Of a stretch of DNA of 64,000 nucleotides, positions 23,842 through 36,122 are shown piece after piece. Source of the DNA: Spisula solida (lineage: Eukaryota; Mollusca; Bivalvia; Venerida; Mactridae); contig OX365949.1 in NCBI GenBank assembly GCA_947247005.1, positions 3,854,001 to 3,918,000 of the forward strand, given 5' to 3'. The notes under the pieces were generated by a model that did not search any database, was not told where the DNA came from, and saw only the letters and a program-made list of their open reading frames with translations. Numbering within the stretch: the first letter of the stretch is position 1; each line of letters begins with the position of its first letter. The translations under genes were made by a program, and so were the position numbers.

Positions 23842-26545
23842 ACCTCCCCTTATAACCTATTTGTCTGACTTGATAAAGTCTTTTATTATATACTTAGAGA
23901 TGTATTGTCACGAATACAGGCCAAATCGCGCAGTGGAATACAACGCGACAGATTGCATTTTCCGTATCATACATGTCTGGTTTTCCGAATACGTATTATG
24001 CATGTCTGACGTGTTATATGCCGAACATATGCCAACTTCAATGACGTCAGCCGAAAATATGCTGATGTTCATGACGTCAATGTATACACATCAAACGCAT
24101 TTTCGCGCGTAAAAGCGCTTTTTTTCACTTTTGAAGGTATATAATAAATGGAATATTACTGCAGTGGTGTTGATTCGTTAAGAGTTAAAAGTTAAGTGCA
24201 CCCATTGTCCCCAAAATGAATCAAGTAAATATTGTTTTCTGCGGTAATAGCTTGATTGAAATCGGGAATAAATCAAGTCCGTCCATTATCAGCAGATAGT
24301 TTTTGGGTACCTGAGTCTTTATTGCATTTATTGACTCCTGTATGAAGAGTTGCGAAGGATAATCATTGTTATATATACACATCTTGTATAAATGTATTAT
24401 ATATTATATTGCTCACAAATTGGTTTATTGTATGTACTTGTTCATGCTGTATTACATGTGAAGATATTGTTTCTATGCACTTAAACTCCCAAGAAAGTGA
24501 TAATTAAATTGTTGATGACTGATTATCTGATTAAAACAAATCGCGGCAGATCAAAGCTGAACAATTGCATAAAGTGTAATAATGTTATTTATAAATAAGT
24601 TTTATTTGGTAATAAATTTATTTTGGGAGATGCATACTGTACCATCAGATGATCATGTGATCTGCAAACTGGTAATTAAATCAACATTTTTACACTATTA
24701 TTGAATCTCATTTCAATGTAATTGATCAACCTATAAGGCCAGGCTATATAAAGTCTTAGTCTATCTTCTTCTCATTCCTTCAGTGTATTTGATAAGTCAA
24801 AATTGAAATCAGAAGCTCAAATATATCAAGTTTTTTGGTGATAAAAAATCCTTATTTTCCTTTTTGTTAAAAAAACTTATTTCCTTTTTGTTAAAAAAAA
24901 CCCTATTTCCCTTGTGGGTTATAAATAATCTTTATCCATGTATTAATCGTTAAATGTTTGAATGATAAACTAGGAATTACTTTATTATGGTATCATCCTT
25001 GAAAAGCGTTTTTTGCATAAATAACTTTATTTTATCTGTTACACACTTATATATTTTGCAGTTATCAATCTAAATTATAATACCTGAAATCTCATTACGT
25101 GACATTTTATCTATCATTGCCATACTATGTTTTAGCATTTATTGTTATATATATTTCTATTTCTATATGCTTTTACCAAAGTTATTTATATAATTATACA
25201 ATGTACATACTTTATAATAATGACATTTTAATTGGAGTACAATCATGCCAGAAGACACAATGTTGTAGATAATAATGTACATGTATAACTCTATTATTCA
25301 GGTCAGTCACCTGCTTACATTAACATTGTGTACATAAACATTGCTATGTCTCCATAACTCAATGGTTAGCATGCGTGCCGTCTTATCTGGCGACCTGGGT
25401 TCAAAAACAGGTGGAGGCACTCATATGCCTGCCACATTTCGGCAGAAAGCTGACTGGCAAAAAAGACTATGCTAGGCATTTTAAAAAAAAATCTTATTAA
25501 TATCTTCTTTTATAGGCATTATAATAATTATGTACTAGTATGTGGCTAAGTGAATAAGGTATTGGTTTTCACTGCCCTTTTCTCCACTTAAAATACAATG
25601 TTATAATATTGTAATGTTTATATACAAGTGATAGGCATGAATAAACAGACTTTACATAATTATATTATATACTTTGGTAAACGGTCTTATAAACCATAAT
25701 TCTTTGGTCTAAATTGTGAAATTTTAAAATGATAATTGACACCAGGTCCTGTGAGTGCCTTGTTCTAGTCTATTAGTCAGATAATATTTAATCTTGGAAG
25801 TATTTATTGTTTTAAAATATTTTACATACAAGTCGACCAATGACATTTTATGTATCAACATACGTCCAAATTTTGATTTGACTATTATGCAAATTTATAA
25901 TGAATATTATTATATACAGATCCTCAGAAGTGACTTCATAACCTAGTTTTCAAAGTAATATTCTTTTATGTTAGGTTTACTAAAAAAATATTACATTGAC
26001 AAAATGCAGTGCTGTTACTTTTTTGGGGTTGTGTAGTTATGTGATTCATACATGGTAGCATTAGTTTTATTGTGGACATTATTATACCAATGTATAAATA
26101 TTTCTATTATTGTTGAAGGAAAATAAAGTTTTATTTGAATTTGTCTTGTTATTGACTATTAACTCATTTATTTGATATCAACTGTGGAACAGATTCTCAC
26201 AAATTATGTTAATCACTCTTAATGGCTTCTACCTAACCAGTATTTGTGCTTATTTACGGATTTGTGAAAACAGTTGGAACCCTTGACCATCCAGTTGTTT
26301 TACCAAGGTAACCCCTCTACCACATTACCTTTTATTGTGAGCTCTTATGTCTTGAAGGAGAGGAGAGGTGCTGTTGTATACATTTTTGGTATTCAGCGTC
26401 CTGCATGAACAGTAGTTTTCAACCATTCTAATTCTTTAGCAAGTAGGCGAGGTCAATGTTCAGGAGCTTCCAAGTCATCATTTATTACTACATTGTATTG
26501 TAATATAGTTTGTGTTGTGGTTTAATGCAGTTTCTCAACAATTTT
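23842..26545. other. Gene-free AT-rich stretch
   Basis: No coding signal. It contains a thrice-repeated 'cttatttcctttttgtt' A-rich stretch near 24850-24905, the SINE at 25347-25475, and an AATAAA at 26122-26127. Otherwise nothing is recognised. Confidence 0.4.
25347..25475 (+). mobile_element. tRNA-derived SINE
   Basis: The head gtctccataactcaatggtt (A box area) and the B-box-like gggttcaaaaacaggtggag imitate a tRNA. They continue directly into a non-tRNA body 'atgcctgccacatttcggca gaaagctgactggc'. The same body appears reversed at 36068-36120 without the head. The continuing body and second copy mark a SINE and not a real tRNA gene. Confidence 0.6.
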
Positions 26546-26549
26546 TTCA

Positions 26550-26745
26550 GCTACATGTACGAGTATATATATGGCAGCCTATTCACCTAACCAGTTTCCT
26601 TTGACTGTATTCTTACCACTACTTACTAAACCTTCCACTACTAGGAACCAGCAACTTCTCCACATGTGGATGAATATCAATATTGATGTCAAATACCCTG
26701 GAATGGTATGACCTGCTGTGATAAAAAAAGAACCCGGATATTCGG
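26550..26745. repeat. Dispersed repeat, copy 1 (adjoins minisatellite)
   Basis: Matches 56068-56270 over most of its length: 'ttcacctaaccagttt', 'actaaaccttccac', 'cagcaacttctccacatgtg', 'atggtatgacctgct' here against 'tggaagggtttgacctgcta' there. In this copy the sequence runs straight into the 22-bp array. In the other copy the same place holds only one diverged unit. Function unknown; possibly a degraded transposon body. Confidence 0.7.
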
Positions 26746-28306
26746 GTTACAAATCCAGCCACTGTAAGTTACAAATTCAGCCACTGGAGGTTACTAATCT
26801 AGCCACTGGAGGTTACAAATCCAGCCACTGGAGGTTACTAATCTAGCCACTGGAGGTTACAAATACAGCGACTGGAGGTTACAAATCCAGCCACTGGAGG
26901 TTACTAATCTAGCCACTGGAGGTTACAAATACAGCAACTGGAGGTTACAAATACAGCCACTGGAGGTTACTAATCTAGCCACTGGAGGTTACAAATTCAG
27001 CCACTGGAGGTTACTAATCCAGCCACTGTAAGTTACAAATTCAGCCACTGGAGGTTACTAATCTAGCCACTGGAGGTTACAAATACAGCCACTGGAGGTT
27101 ACTAATCTAGCCACTGGAGGTTACAAATTCAGCCACTGGAGGTTACTAATCCAGCCACTGTAAGATACAAATTCAGCCACTGGAGGTTACTAATCTAGCC
27201 ACTGGAGGTTACAAATACAGCCACTGGAGGTTACTAATCTAGCCACTGGAGGTTACAAATACAGCAACTGGAGGTTACAAATTCAGCCACTGGAGGTTAC
27301 TAATCCAGCCACTGTAAGTTACAAATTCAGCCACTGGAGGTTACTAATCTAGCCACTGGAGGTTACAAATACAGCCACTGGAGGTTACTAATCTAGCCAC
27401 TGGAGGTTACAAATACAGCAACTGGAGGTTACAAATACAGCCACTGGAGGTTACAAATCCAGCCACAGGAGGTTACTAATCTAGCCACTGGAGGTTACAA
27501 ATCCAGCCACTGGAGGTTACAAATCCAGCCACTGGAGGTTACTAATCTAGCCACTGGAGGTTACAAATACAGCAACTGGAGGTTACAAATACAGCCACTG
27601 GAGGTTAATAATCTAGCCACTGGAGGTTACAAATTCAGCCACTGGAGGTTACTAATCCAGCCACTGTAAGTTACAAATTCAGCCACTGGAGGTTACTAAT
27701 CTAGCCACTGGAGGTTACAAATACAGCCACTGGAGGTTACTAATCTAGCCACTGGAGGTTGCAAATTCAGCCACTGGAGGTTACTAATCCAGCCACTGTA
27801 AGTTACAAATTCAGCCACTGGAGGTTACTAATCTAGCCACTGGAGGTTACAAATACAGCCACTGGAGGTTACTAATCTAGCCACTGGAGGTTACAAATAC
27901 AGCCACTGGAGGTTACAAATACAGCCACTGGAGGTTACAAATCCAGCCACAGGAGGTTACTAATCTAGCCACTGGAGGTTACAAATCCAGCCACTGGAGG
28001 TTACAAATCCAGCCACTGGAGGTTACTAATCTAGCCACTGGAGGTTACAAATACAGCAACTGGAGGTTACAAATACAGCCACTGGAGGTTACTAATCTAG
28101 CCACTGGAGGTTACAAATTCAGCCACTGGAGGTTACTAATCCAGCCACTGTAAGTTACAAATTCAGCCACTGGAGGTTACTAATCTAGCCACTGGAGGTT
28201 ACAAATACAGCCACTGGAGGTTACTAATCTAGCCACTGGAGGTTACAAATACAGCCACTGGAGGTTACAAATACAGCCACTGGAGGTTACAAATCCAGCC
28301 ACAGGA
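26746..28306 (+). repeat. 22-bp minisatellite with higher-order repeats
   Basis: About 70 copies of ggttacaaatacagccactgga and variants (actaatctagcc, acaaatccagcc, acaaattcagcc, acagcaactgga, ccactgtaagtt). The marker 'ccactgtaagtt/gata' recurs near 26759, 27026, 27158, 27311, 27662, 27794 and 28145. The intervals 351 and 132 repeat in order, so a block of about 483 bp (22 units) is duplicated in tandem at the right-hand end. The array has no ORF of note. Confidence 0.95.
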
Positions 28307-28969
28307 CCACAGCCAGTGGAACTCGAAGAATATGATCATGTTGTTTAGGTCAGGTGGTTGATGTTAGTTGCTGCAGTCATGTATAATAAAACTAGAAATA
28401 CTTCCATACAGCATACAGATGCCCACATTGGTTTATACTGGTCATTTGACCATACCAAGGACCATATCTCTGCTAATACTGGATGTATCAGAATCAAAAT
28501 ATCTAGCTGTGCAACTACACATGCTGGCTAATATTGGCAACACATTTGATGACTGTAGCTCAACAACTGACACATCAATTTCTTGTGTTGCTTCATAAAC
28601 TGAACAAAAACACCAGGCAGTGTAGTTCAACACGCTTATCACTCAACAAGACCAAACAAAGCATCTTCTTTTAACCTTTGGAGCAGTCTGCAAATCCAAT
28701 TGTTGGTCCTTTAAATGGGGCGACACTACAATGTCATGTATTCAAATAAAATAACCAGTATTTCTTTAATTTACCCAAATCTGCTCACTTGAAAAACATA
28801 TGCTGTCAAAAAGTATAGAACTTCACCACATTCAATGTATGGTTCATGTACAGGTAGTGGTAGTTTGGAGTTCAAATACTAGTACATTCATGTATACACA
28901 AGTACAAAATTTAGTACATTAATTTTGTAATACAAGTACATTCAATATGAAATTGTTCTAGATATAAGA

Positions 28970-29220
28970 TACAATGAATGTTAACCACTGGACACTCACT
29001 TGAAAGTTTTCCATACCCATGATGCAACATATATGTTTTAAAAAGTGGACGCAGCAAAGTATTACATCATATAATACATGTTACGATGTATCAAACTGAC
29101 AGATTACATCATGGTTTGTATGACATTGATAATGATGCAATACGTTATTACATCATGCAGTATTGTATCATACCAACAGATGGAATCACAATTTATATGA
29201 AATCGGTAATGATGTAAAAT
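28970..29220. repeat. Degenerate ~85-bp repeat rich in TACATCAT
   Basis: Blocks such as 'gattacatcat', 'gtatgacattgataatgatg' and 'tatgaaatcggtaatgatg' recur about every 85 bases, two to three copies, diverged. Nothing coding. Confidence 0.45.
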
Positions 29221-29268
29221 ATCTGCATAAAAATGTGTTCCAGACTACCATTATGGTCGTATTCGATA

Positions 29269-30053
29269 TACAGTCTAACTTGTATTAAGCGACCACCCTG
29301 GGGAAGGTCTGAAAACGGTCGCTTAACGGAATGGTTGTTTAACACAAATGTAAGAAACATCAAGTGTAATTAATGAATTTCCGACTTAAGGCTGTCCGAA
29401 TACTATTCAACTTCAATTGATAAACATTAGTGTGTAAATATGTTTCATGATGATTCTATACTTGTATGCATCGTCTTCATAAGCATTTAATTTATCACTT
29501 TAATAAACTTACTCATATATAACACAATGCTATTAATATAAGTCATTTTTGCTTGCACGTTATTTTTGTTGTTGCACTCAGAAAATACCCGAAATAGATC
29601 GGGTTTTAGCCAAATCTAAATGGACGGTGACAACAAGCTGATTGCAGCAATAGATACACCAATTAATCCGTAATAATGTGTGTAATCGAATTAAAATCAT
29701 CTGAATGACATGCCCTATGGACACAATGCTGATTGTCAATGCTGTTAATTGGGGCCCAGTTAACAAAAGACAAACTCCGAAGTGTAAAAAACAAACAATG
29801 ATTTAAGATGAGGTATAAAGTAATTAACAAACTGTCACTACAGACGACCAGTGATTTACACATAATTTTTTTGGTCGCTTAATGCAATTTTACCAATCAA
29901 TTTTGTTCTTAAACAGTGGTCGCTGGTCGCGTTCGACAAAAGTCGCTTAATACAGTAGAAAAGTAGAGAAAATATGATCGGGAGGAATTGAAACCGGTCG
30001 TTTAAGACAAAGGTTGCTTAATACGCGTGGTCGCTAGTACAAGTTAGACTGTA
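29269..30053. mobile_element. TA-flanked TIR transposon (Tc1/mariner-type ends)
   Basis: The element 29271-30051 begins CAGTCTAACTTGTATTAAGC and ends with the inverse (tagtacaagttagactg), with TA on both sides. TA duplications with CAGT-starting TIRs are usual for Tc1/mariner elements. The inner part contains further 'gtcgcttaa' copies in both orientations (29330, 29875, 29940, 30005). At 781 bp with no transposase ORF it is non-autonomous. Confidence 0.8.
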
Positions 30054-30210
30054 TTAAGGACCCAGTTTTACAAACCACAATGCAACCTCCACAGAGCTGC
30101 CCTCCACAGAGCACTACCCCTCTTAAGCAACATCATTTTGTTCTAGAAGTAACCATTTACAATACATTTACCTCTCTCGAGCAACAACCTCTGTACAACA
30201 ACCAAACTTT

Positions 30211-30495
30211 GTGTTTCCCAATTTGTGTTGCTCTATAAGACGCAGACGATGGAGATGTATAGGACATGTCATGAGAATGGACAATACAAGACTTACTAAA
30301 ACAGCTATCAGATGGACACCACAAGGGCAGAGAAAAAGACGGAGACTAAAAGCAACATGGAGAAGAACCATAGAGTCAGAGATAAAAATATGGGAACATC
30401 CTGGACTACAACAGAGAGAAAGGTCCAAAACAGATGTAGGTGGAGAGCAGCTGAGGAAGCCTTAGGCACTGAAGAGTGTGAAGAGGACTAAGTAA
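30211..30495 (+). pseudogene. LINE reverse-transcriptase C-terminal tail, frameshifted
   Basis: Reads RRRRWRCIGHVMRMDN, then LTKTAIRWTPQGQRKRRRLK and TWRRTIESEIK, the tail found after the reverse transcriptase of many invertebrate non-LTR retrotransposons. After about 30425 the family-like continuation (RWRAAEEALGTEECEED) lies in another frame, so there is a frameshift. The piece ends near a short 'taagtaagtaaataa' tail, consistent with a 5'-truncated insertion with a simple-repeat 3' end. The subclass cannot be fixed from this piece. Confidence 0.75.
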
Positions 30496-30989
30496 GTAAA
30501 TAACAGAGGCCATACTGTATTTAAATTACTGATGAACAATAATTTATATTTGTGCAGCCAAATACTTGAGTAATTTATAGTTGAGGTCTTACGCATGGTG
30601 ACCTTGGTCTTTGACCTCCTGCTTTCATTCAATAGGGTTCATATCATGAATTAATCACGACCATCATACATACCAAGTTACAGACTCCTAGGTCAAACAT
30701 ATTTTAGTTTTATTGACCAGACTGACTTAGGGACTGATAGAGCAACATGGGAAAAACAATATATATTTTGTACCTATTTTCTTCCAACTAAATTTGTCTT
30801 ATTGACTAAAATAATAATCAACAATTGTTGTTAATCGTTCATATTTTATTCACAACAATCAAATAATAATAAGCAAATTTTAAAGCAAATTAAAAAGCAT
30901 GTAAGATTAAAGCGAAATAAATGACTATACTGACCGATAGTAAACAGTGATATCATGAATTTAAACTTGCTGAGATCAAATAAACTTAA

Positions 30990-31240
30990 AAAGTACAAGT
31001 TGTCTCCCCTATGCACTCTCTCCCATTGGAGGACAGAGACCATGTACAAGTTGTCTCCCCTATTCACTCTCTCACATTGGAGGACAGAGGTAATGTACAA
31101 ATTGTCTCCCCTATGCCATCTCTCCCATTGTAGGACAGAAGCAATGTACAAATTGTCACACGACTATGCCATCTCTTCCATTTGAGGACAGAAGCAAAGT
31201 ATAAATTGTCTCCATTATGCACTCTCTCCCCTTAGAGGGA
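30990..31240 (+). repeat. 51-bp tandem repeat, five copies
   Basis: Unit gtacaagttgtctcccctat followed by gcactctctcccattggagg and acagagaccat. Copies become more diverged to the right. No function seen. Confidence 0.8.
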
Positions 31241-32490
31241 TGAAACCATTTAAACAATCAGACTTTTGGTATGACAAAGTACCCTGAGTAATATAGCACT
31301 GAATTAAGCCAGACTAGACTTAAACATAGACCTGGATATCACAGATGTGAAACTACCCTAGAGCAAAGAATGACGTTCAGTTTGCAGGATGGAATGGGTA
31401 ACAACATTAGTAAAATCAAGAGACTGTGCCAAAAAAACAACAAAGAAAAATCACAGTTTACATGTTTCTCATTTATAAGGATCTATGTTGTTCATAATGC
31501 TGAGCGAATAAAGAAATGGAATGCTTATAATTATAAACATAACTTAGTCACTGACTTTGATTTCTAGCTTACAATGTACCACACTATGTATGATATCACC
31601 CATATATGGTGTCAACAGTAACATTTGTTGTGTTAGACTGAAACAGTCTTCAGAAGACGTCATTCATTTTTTCCCACCCAGAATGGCCAATGTATACAAT
31701 TTAAAATATTTCATCAAAGAGCACTATGGCGTCTGATTTTAAAATGGATGTAATTTTTGTAGTATGGTGATACGCCTCTGTCAAATAAAACAAAACAACA
31801 ACTTTTGTCCACATTTAGCTCCAAATCACAAAACCTGGCTCATTCATCGAGTAGACTGCTTCTCCTTATGGTTCAACATGTATACACAAAAGACAATATT
31901 TCTCCGTTTCATGTAACTTATTGCTAATAAATTCGAATCACTTAACAAGAATTAGAAAAGCTACATAAAATTTTATATTATTTATGAGTACAAGTATTTG
32001 ACTTTTCCAAGCAAAAGCACAAAATTGTCGAGGATATGATCATTGTGTACAATACCAATGAGTTATAAATTGAACATATTAAAACAATATATCAAAATAA
32101 CAAGTTCATCAACTTCACAGAGATGAAAGTAGGTGGGTTATCACACTTAAACTGGTAATATAAAACTACAAAAACAACACTCATACAAATATTGAGCTGC
32201 AGTAACGAAAAAAATGGTCCTTCGGATGGTTTTACATGACAAGTATTAGCATGGCTACCTTACCTGCTAGAAACAAGAGTTACATAGACTCCAAGCTTTT
32301 GGGCAAAATATTTGTTCACCATTCTATTCTTCACTCTGAAAGTTTTGCTTTGTCGGAGAATTTGGTTTAATATATATACCTTGTACATATTCCTAATACA
32401 GGTACTCTTTGTTGCTTAATATGATAACAACAGCCGAAATTAAATTATATACAAGAAATCAACTGTTAGTTATGATTATATAAGATTCCA
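31241..32490. other. Gene-free stretch
   Basis: AT-rich sequence with no convincing coding region, RNA gene or repeat. Short open readings here lack codon or homology support. Confidence 0.35.
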
Positions 32491-32637
32491 GGGGTGGAAT
32501 TCAATATTGATTTTACTTGACTTAAGGATAAGGACAACTAATCAGATTACACAATATCAAACTCTTGGTCAGTAACAGGCGATATGATTGGCTATCCTTA
32601 TTCTCCGATTAAAAAAATCAATAATGAATACCACCCC
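32491..32637. mobile_element. 147-bp MITE with inverted ends
   Basis: Starts ggggtggaattcaatattga and ends with an inverse-matching tcaataatgaataccacccc. The two arms pair over about 25 bases with few mismatches, and the middle is AT-rich with 'acttaaggataagg' against 'ctatccttattctc'. No ORF. A single copy is recognised in the window. Confidence 0.7.
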
Positions 32638-32929
32638 AGGACCAGGATAATTTTTTCACATTAAAATAATCTTCATGCATGTACATTTTGATGCAATGAA
32701 TTGAAGCATTGAAGATAATCAGTTACATATACGGAGTCTGTAAATTAGCCATGGAATCTTGACAAAATGCCATTTCATGTGGCAATAATAAACGACAAAA
32801 AAATTGCAAAGTCAACAAGTAAGTCATGACATATGTCCTCATGCTGTAACTCAATTATTACATAAAATCACATAAACTGCAAACAATTCTACAATTGACT
32901 ACAAATAAATAAATAAATCACATAAAAAT

Positions 32930-34032
32930 AACAAGAGGATCATTGATCCTGGGGCGCTCACCTGCTAAACATGGCCTTTGAATTTGACCTTAAGGTCATT
33001 AAGATAAACATATTGACTTTACTTGATGAAGGTTAAAGCAAAACTGAGGCCTCCAGAGTGTTAAAAAAGGTTTTGCTATTATTTGACATATTGACCTAGT
33101 TTTTTACCCACATGACCCAACTTCAAACTTGACCTTATGGTCATCAAGATAGATATTTTGACCAAAGTTGATCAAGATTAAAGCAAAAATATGGCCACAA
33201 GAGTGTTTATAAGGTTTTTCTATTAATTGACCTTTTGACCTAGTTGTTGACCCCACATGACCTAACTTCTAACTTGACCTAGATTTCATTGAGATACAAC
33301 TACTGACCAAGTTTGGTGAAGATCAAAGCAAAAATGTTACCTCTAGAGGGTTAACAATGTTTTGCTATTATTTGACCTTTTGACCTAGATTTTGACCCCA
33401 CATGACCCAACTTCGCATTTGGCATAGATTTCATTAAGATACAACTACTGACCAAGTTTGGTGAAGATCAAAGCAAATATGTGACCGCTAGAGTGTTAAC
33501 AAGGTTTTCCTATTATTTGACATTTTGACCTAGTTTTTGACCCCACATGACCCAACTTCGAAAATTGACCTTAAGGTCACCAAGATAAACATTTTGACTT
33601 AATTTCATGAAGATTAAAGCAAAAATGTGACATCCAGAGTGTTAACAAGGTTTTCCTATTATTTGACCTTTTGACCTAGTTTTTGACCCCACATGACCCA
33701 ACTTCAAACTTGACCTAGATTTCATTGAGATACAACTACCAACCAAATTTGATGAAGATCATTGCAAAAATGTGGCCTCCAGAGTGTTAACAAGGTTTTC
33801 CTATTATTTGACCTCTTGACCTAGTTTTTGACCCCACATGACCCATATTCGAACTTGACCTATATTTCATTGAGATACAACTACTGACCAAGTTTGATGA
33901 AGATCAAAGATCAAATTGAGAGTGCTAGAGTGTTAACGGGGAAAAAGCTAACGGACGGACAGACTGACAGACAGACAGACGGACAAAAAACAATCACAAA
34001 AGCTCACCTTGCCACTTTGTGGCAGGTGAGCT
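32930..34032 (+). mobile_element. Pearl-like (Helentron-associated) element
   Basis: Order: a short 5' part (acaagaggatcattgatcct), about six to seven ~145-bp core units (each with 'gaccccacatgacccaactt' and 'tgttaacaaggttttcctat'), a GACGGACAGACTGACAGACA microsatellite, and a terminal hairpin (agctcaccttgcca/tggcaggtgagct) ending 34032. This matches the plan of the 'pearl' elements of bivalves, regarded as non-autonomous rolling-circle (Helentron) relatives. An inverted relative of the same family is at 50833-52038. No ORF of note. Confidence 0.8.
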
Positions 34033-34350
34033 AAAAAGCAACATCACACATTTTCTGTTATGACATGTTTTGGATTATATCCATCTTTAGATAACAAACA
34101 CAATAAAAACAACATTAATCTACAAATAAATTAAAGCAATTACGATGAGTTTATCATTGCACTTAAAGCTAAAACATAGTATTGGGGTAGTAAGCAAAAA
34201 TTCTATAATGTTTAACAGATTTGACCAACTGTAACTATTTCAACGAGAATGTCACATTCCTTCTTTGATACATTCTGACTAGCAATATCAATACAAAATA
34301 TGCAAATTTCATTTACATGTATTCTACAAATTAATCTCTACAATTTAAGT

Positions 34351-34564
34351 ACCGTATCTCACAAAGCATCTTAAGGGAAAACTTTTCTTAAAATCTTACA
34401 ATTTCCTTTAAGTTAAGTGTATCAACTAAACAAGAAAATATAGATTATCAACTTTTCACACAGTTTAGAAATATTTAGTACAAAGAATAACCCATGTTTT
34501 CTTGGGAAATACGTGCAGCTGAATTTTAAAGATTTCCCTTAAGATGCTTTGTGAATACCAGCCC
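34351..34564. mobile_element. Palindromic MITE, copy 2
   Basis: Starts accgtatctcacaaagcatc and ends gatgctttgtgaataccagccc. It is the same family as 19897-20156, with a shorter centre. Inside, 'agtgtatcaactaaacaaga' matches 'agtgtatcatctaagcgaga' of copy 1. Confidence 0.8.
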
Positions 34565-34696
34565 GCACCTGTCACATGGTTTGAGCATTATAGGAAGTAC
34601 CAGATTTATTGCTACATTGGCAGTAATTTAACCAGAAAGACATTAATTTCAATTCATCTACCGGTATTAATTGCTTGATTTGTTTCTAAATTTTAA

Positions 34697-34834
34697 GGGG
34701 GCTCACTGGTGGAATTAAAAATAACAAAGATTTTGTTTTATTCGTGTTATTTGAAAAGTATGACAAAACCGACCTTAATAAAATAAATCATAGTTATTTT
34801 GGTTTTCACTAAAATAGATATCAGTGAGCACCCT
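34697..34834. mobile_element. Small TIR MITE, 138 bp
   Basis: Starts gggggctcactggt directly after TTAA and ends atcagtgagcaccct. The inverted ends pair over roughly 12 bases. TTAA is seen only on the left, so the right limit is uncertain. Possibly related to other TTAA elements here. Confidence 0.5.
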
Positions 34835-35362
34835 ACAGTAACATATTGATCTATTACATACTAACATAACTAAATATATATTACTATAGCACAGTGAATT
34901 TGACCTGATCCTGACCTTTATGCATGAATATTTTACAAGGTTCTTGTGGTGAATATATCAATTTCCATAAGCAAATTGTGCAATATCTTTCCTTTAGATT
35001 TATGTTTGTATTACACCTCGAGTGTCTTCATGATACTTTCCTGCTAAGGAAAACATACAACCGGGGTTATAAATATAGACAATATATCAGCTGTTAAATT
35101 ATGCTAATAGAAGGTCGAGAAACGTATCAAATTCTCTGGACTTTACTACATTATTGAATCCATGCTACAGTACTCTAGAGGCAATCGCTAAGGACATTCT
35201 CTGCAGTTTTTTGTGAGACATGGGGGAAATGAAAAATTAATAATTCATGTAATTTTCTGTTTCTAACATGATACGGTGTTCGTATACAAATGTTGAACAG
35301 ATTTCATTATAAGGAAATGTTTGCCCTATCTCTCATACAAGAGACAGCATCAAACAGTCTTT

Positions 35363-35432
35363 AACTATCATGTTATACATGTAAACTATCATGTTATACA
35401 TTGTAAACTATCATGTTATACATTGTAAACTA
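35363..35432 (+). repeat. 23-bp tandem repeat, three copies
   Basis: Unit aactatcatgttatacattgta with one slightly shorter first copy. No function seen. Confidence 0.8.
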
Positions 35433-36061
35433 AATCAGACATTGGTTGGACAGATTAATGTCTCTAATTAAATGAGAGAACTTGCTGAAGACTTTGTGTG
35501 CTTCATTATAATAAAGTTATTACAATAAAAAGCTTTTGGTTATGTGCTGATAATATTAAAATCGGAAAAAAACTATTCCAACAAATATATTTAAAACAGT
35601 TAAACTGGAAGGGCTTTTGACACAAAAACGTATGTCCCCCCACAAAGGGCTGAATAACTCTAGCAAAAATCATCCACCATAAAATTCCTGACAATATGCA
35701 CAACTAGGCTTTGTATCAAGTATTTATCTAAAGTTTCATTGAAATCCAATGATTACCAATGATTAAGGAGAACAAGCGCAGACGAACTTTGATGACATCC
35801 ATCCAGACAGACATCTGGCACATAATCAATATGTGTCTCCCCACTATATGTGGGAGACATGATAAATTGCATATTAAGATAAAGCGAGGAATGTGCTTGA
35901 GGATATCACAAACTGTAATACTAAGTGTATAAAACTTGGTGTGAGGACAATATATAACAAATGGACAATCCATACTGTGTGAAGAGAAAATTTGGACCAT
36001 AATAGGGACACTACATGTATTTGAACAATGTCAAAAAATGTAATATAACCCAGCATAGCCT

Positions 36062-36122
36062 TTATTTGCTAATCTGCTTTCTGCTGAAACGTGGCAGGCA
36101 TATGAATACCTCTACACAATAA
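36062..36122 (-). mobile_element. SINE body fragment (reverse)
   Basis: Reads on the minus strand as atgcctgccacgtttcagcagaaagc after 'gaggtattcat', matching the body of the SINE at 25347-25475. The tRNA-like head is missing. (Shown in two overlapping pieces: atgcctgccacgtttcagca and cagcagaaagc.). Confidence 0.5.

Noticed and set aside
22633..24112. Very long overlapping open readings over the 47-bp repeats
   Set aside because: They exist in three frames purely because the repeat unit has no stop codon. There is no splice, start or homology evidence, and the peptide is only the repeat.
25347..25420. Possible tRNA gene
   Set aside because: Although it has A- and B-box-like parts, it runs into a body repeated elsewhere (36062-36122) and the T-loop is imperfect, so it was called a SINE.
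26746..28306. CRISPR-like array
   Set aside because: 22-bp head-to-tail units with no spacers; minisatellite.
30955..31185. Open reading with KLSPLCTLSHWRTE repeats
   Set aside because: Product of the 51-bp tandem repeat; both strands are open over it for the same reason.
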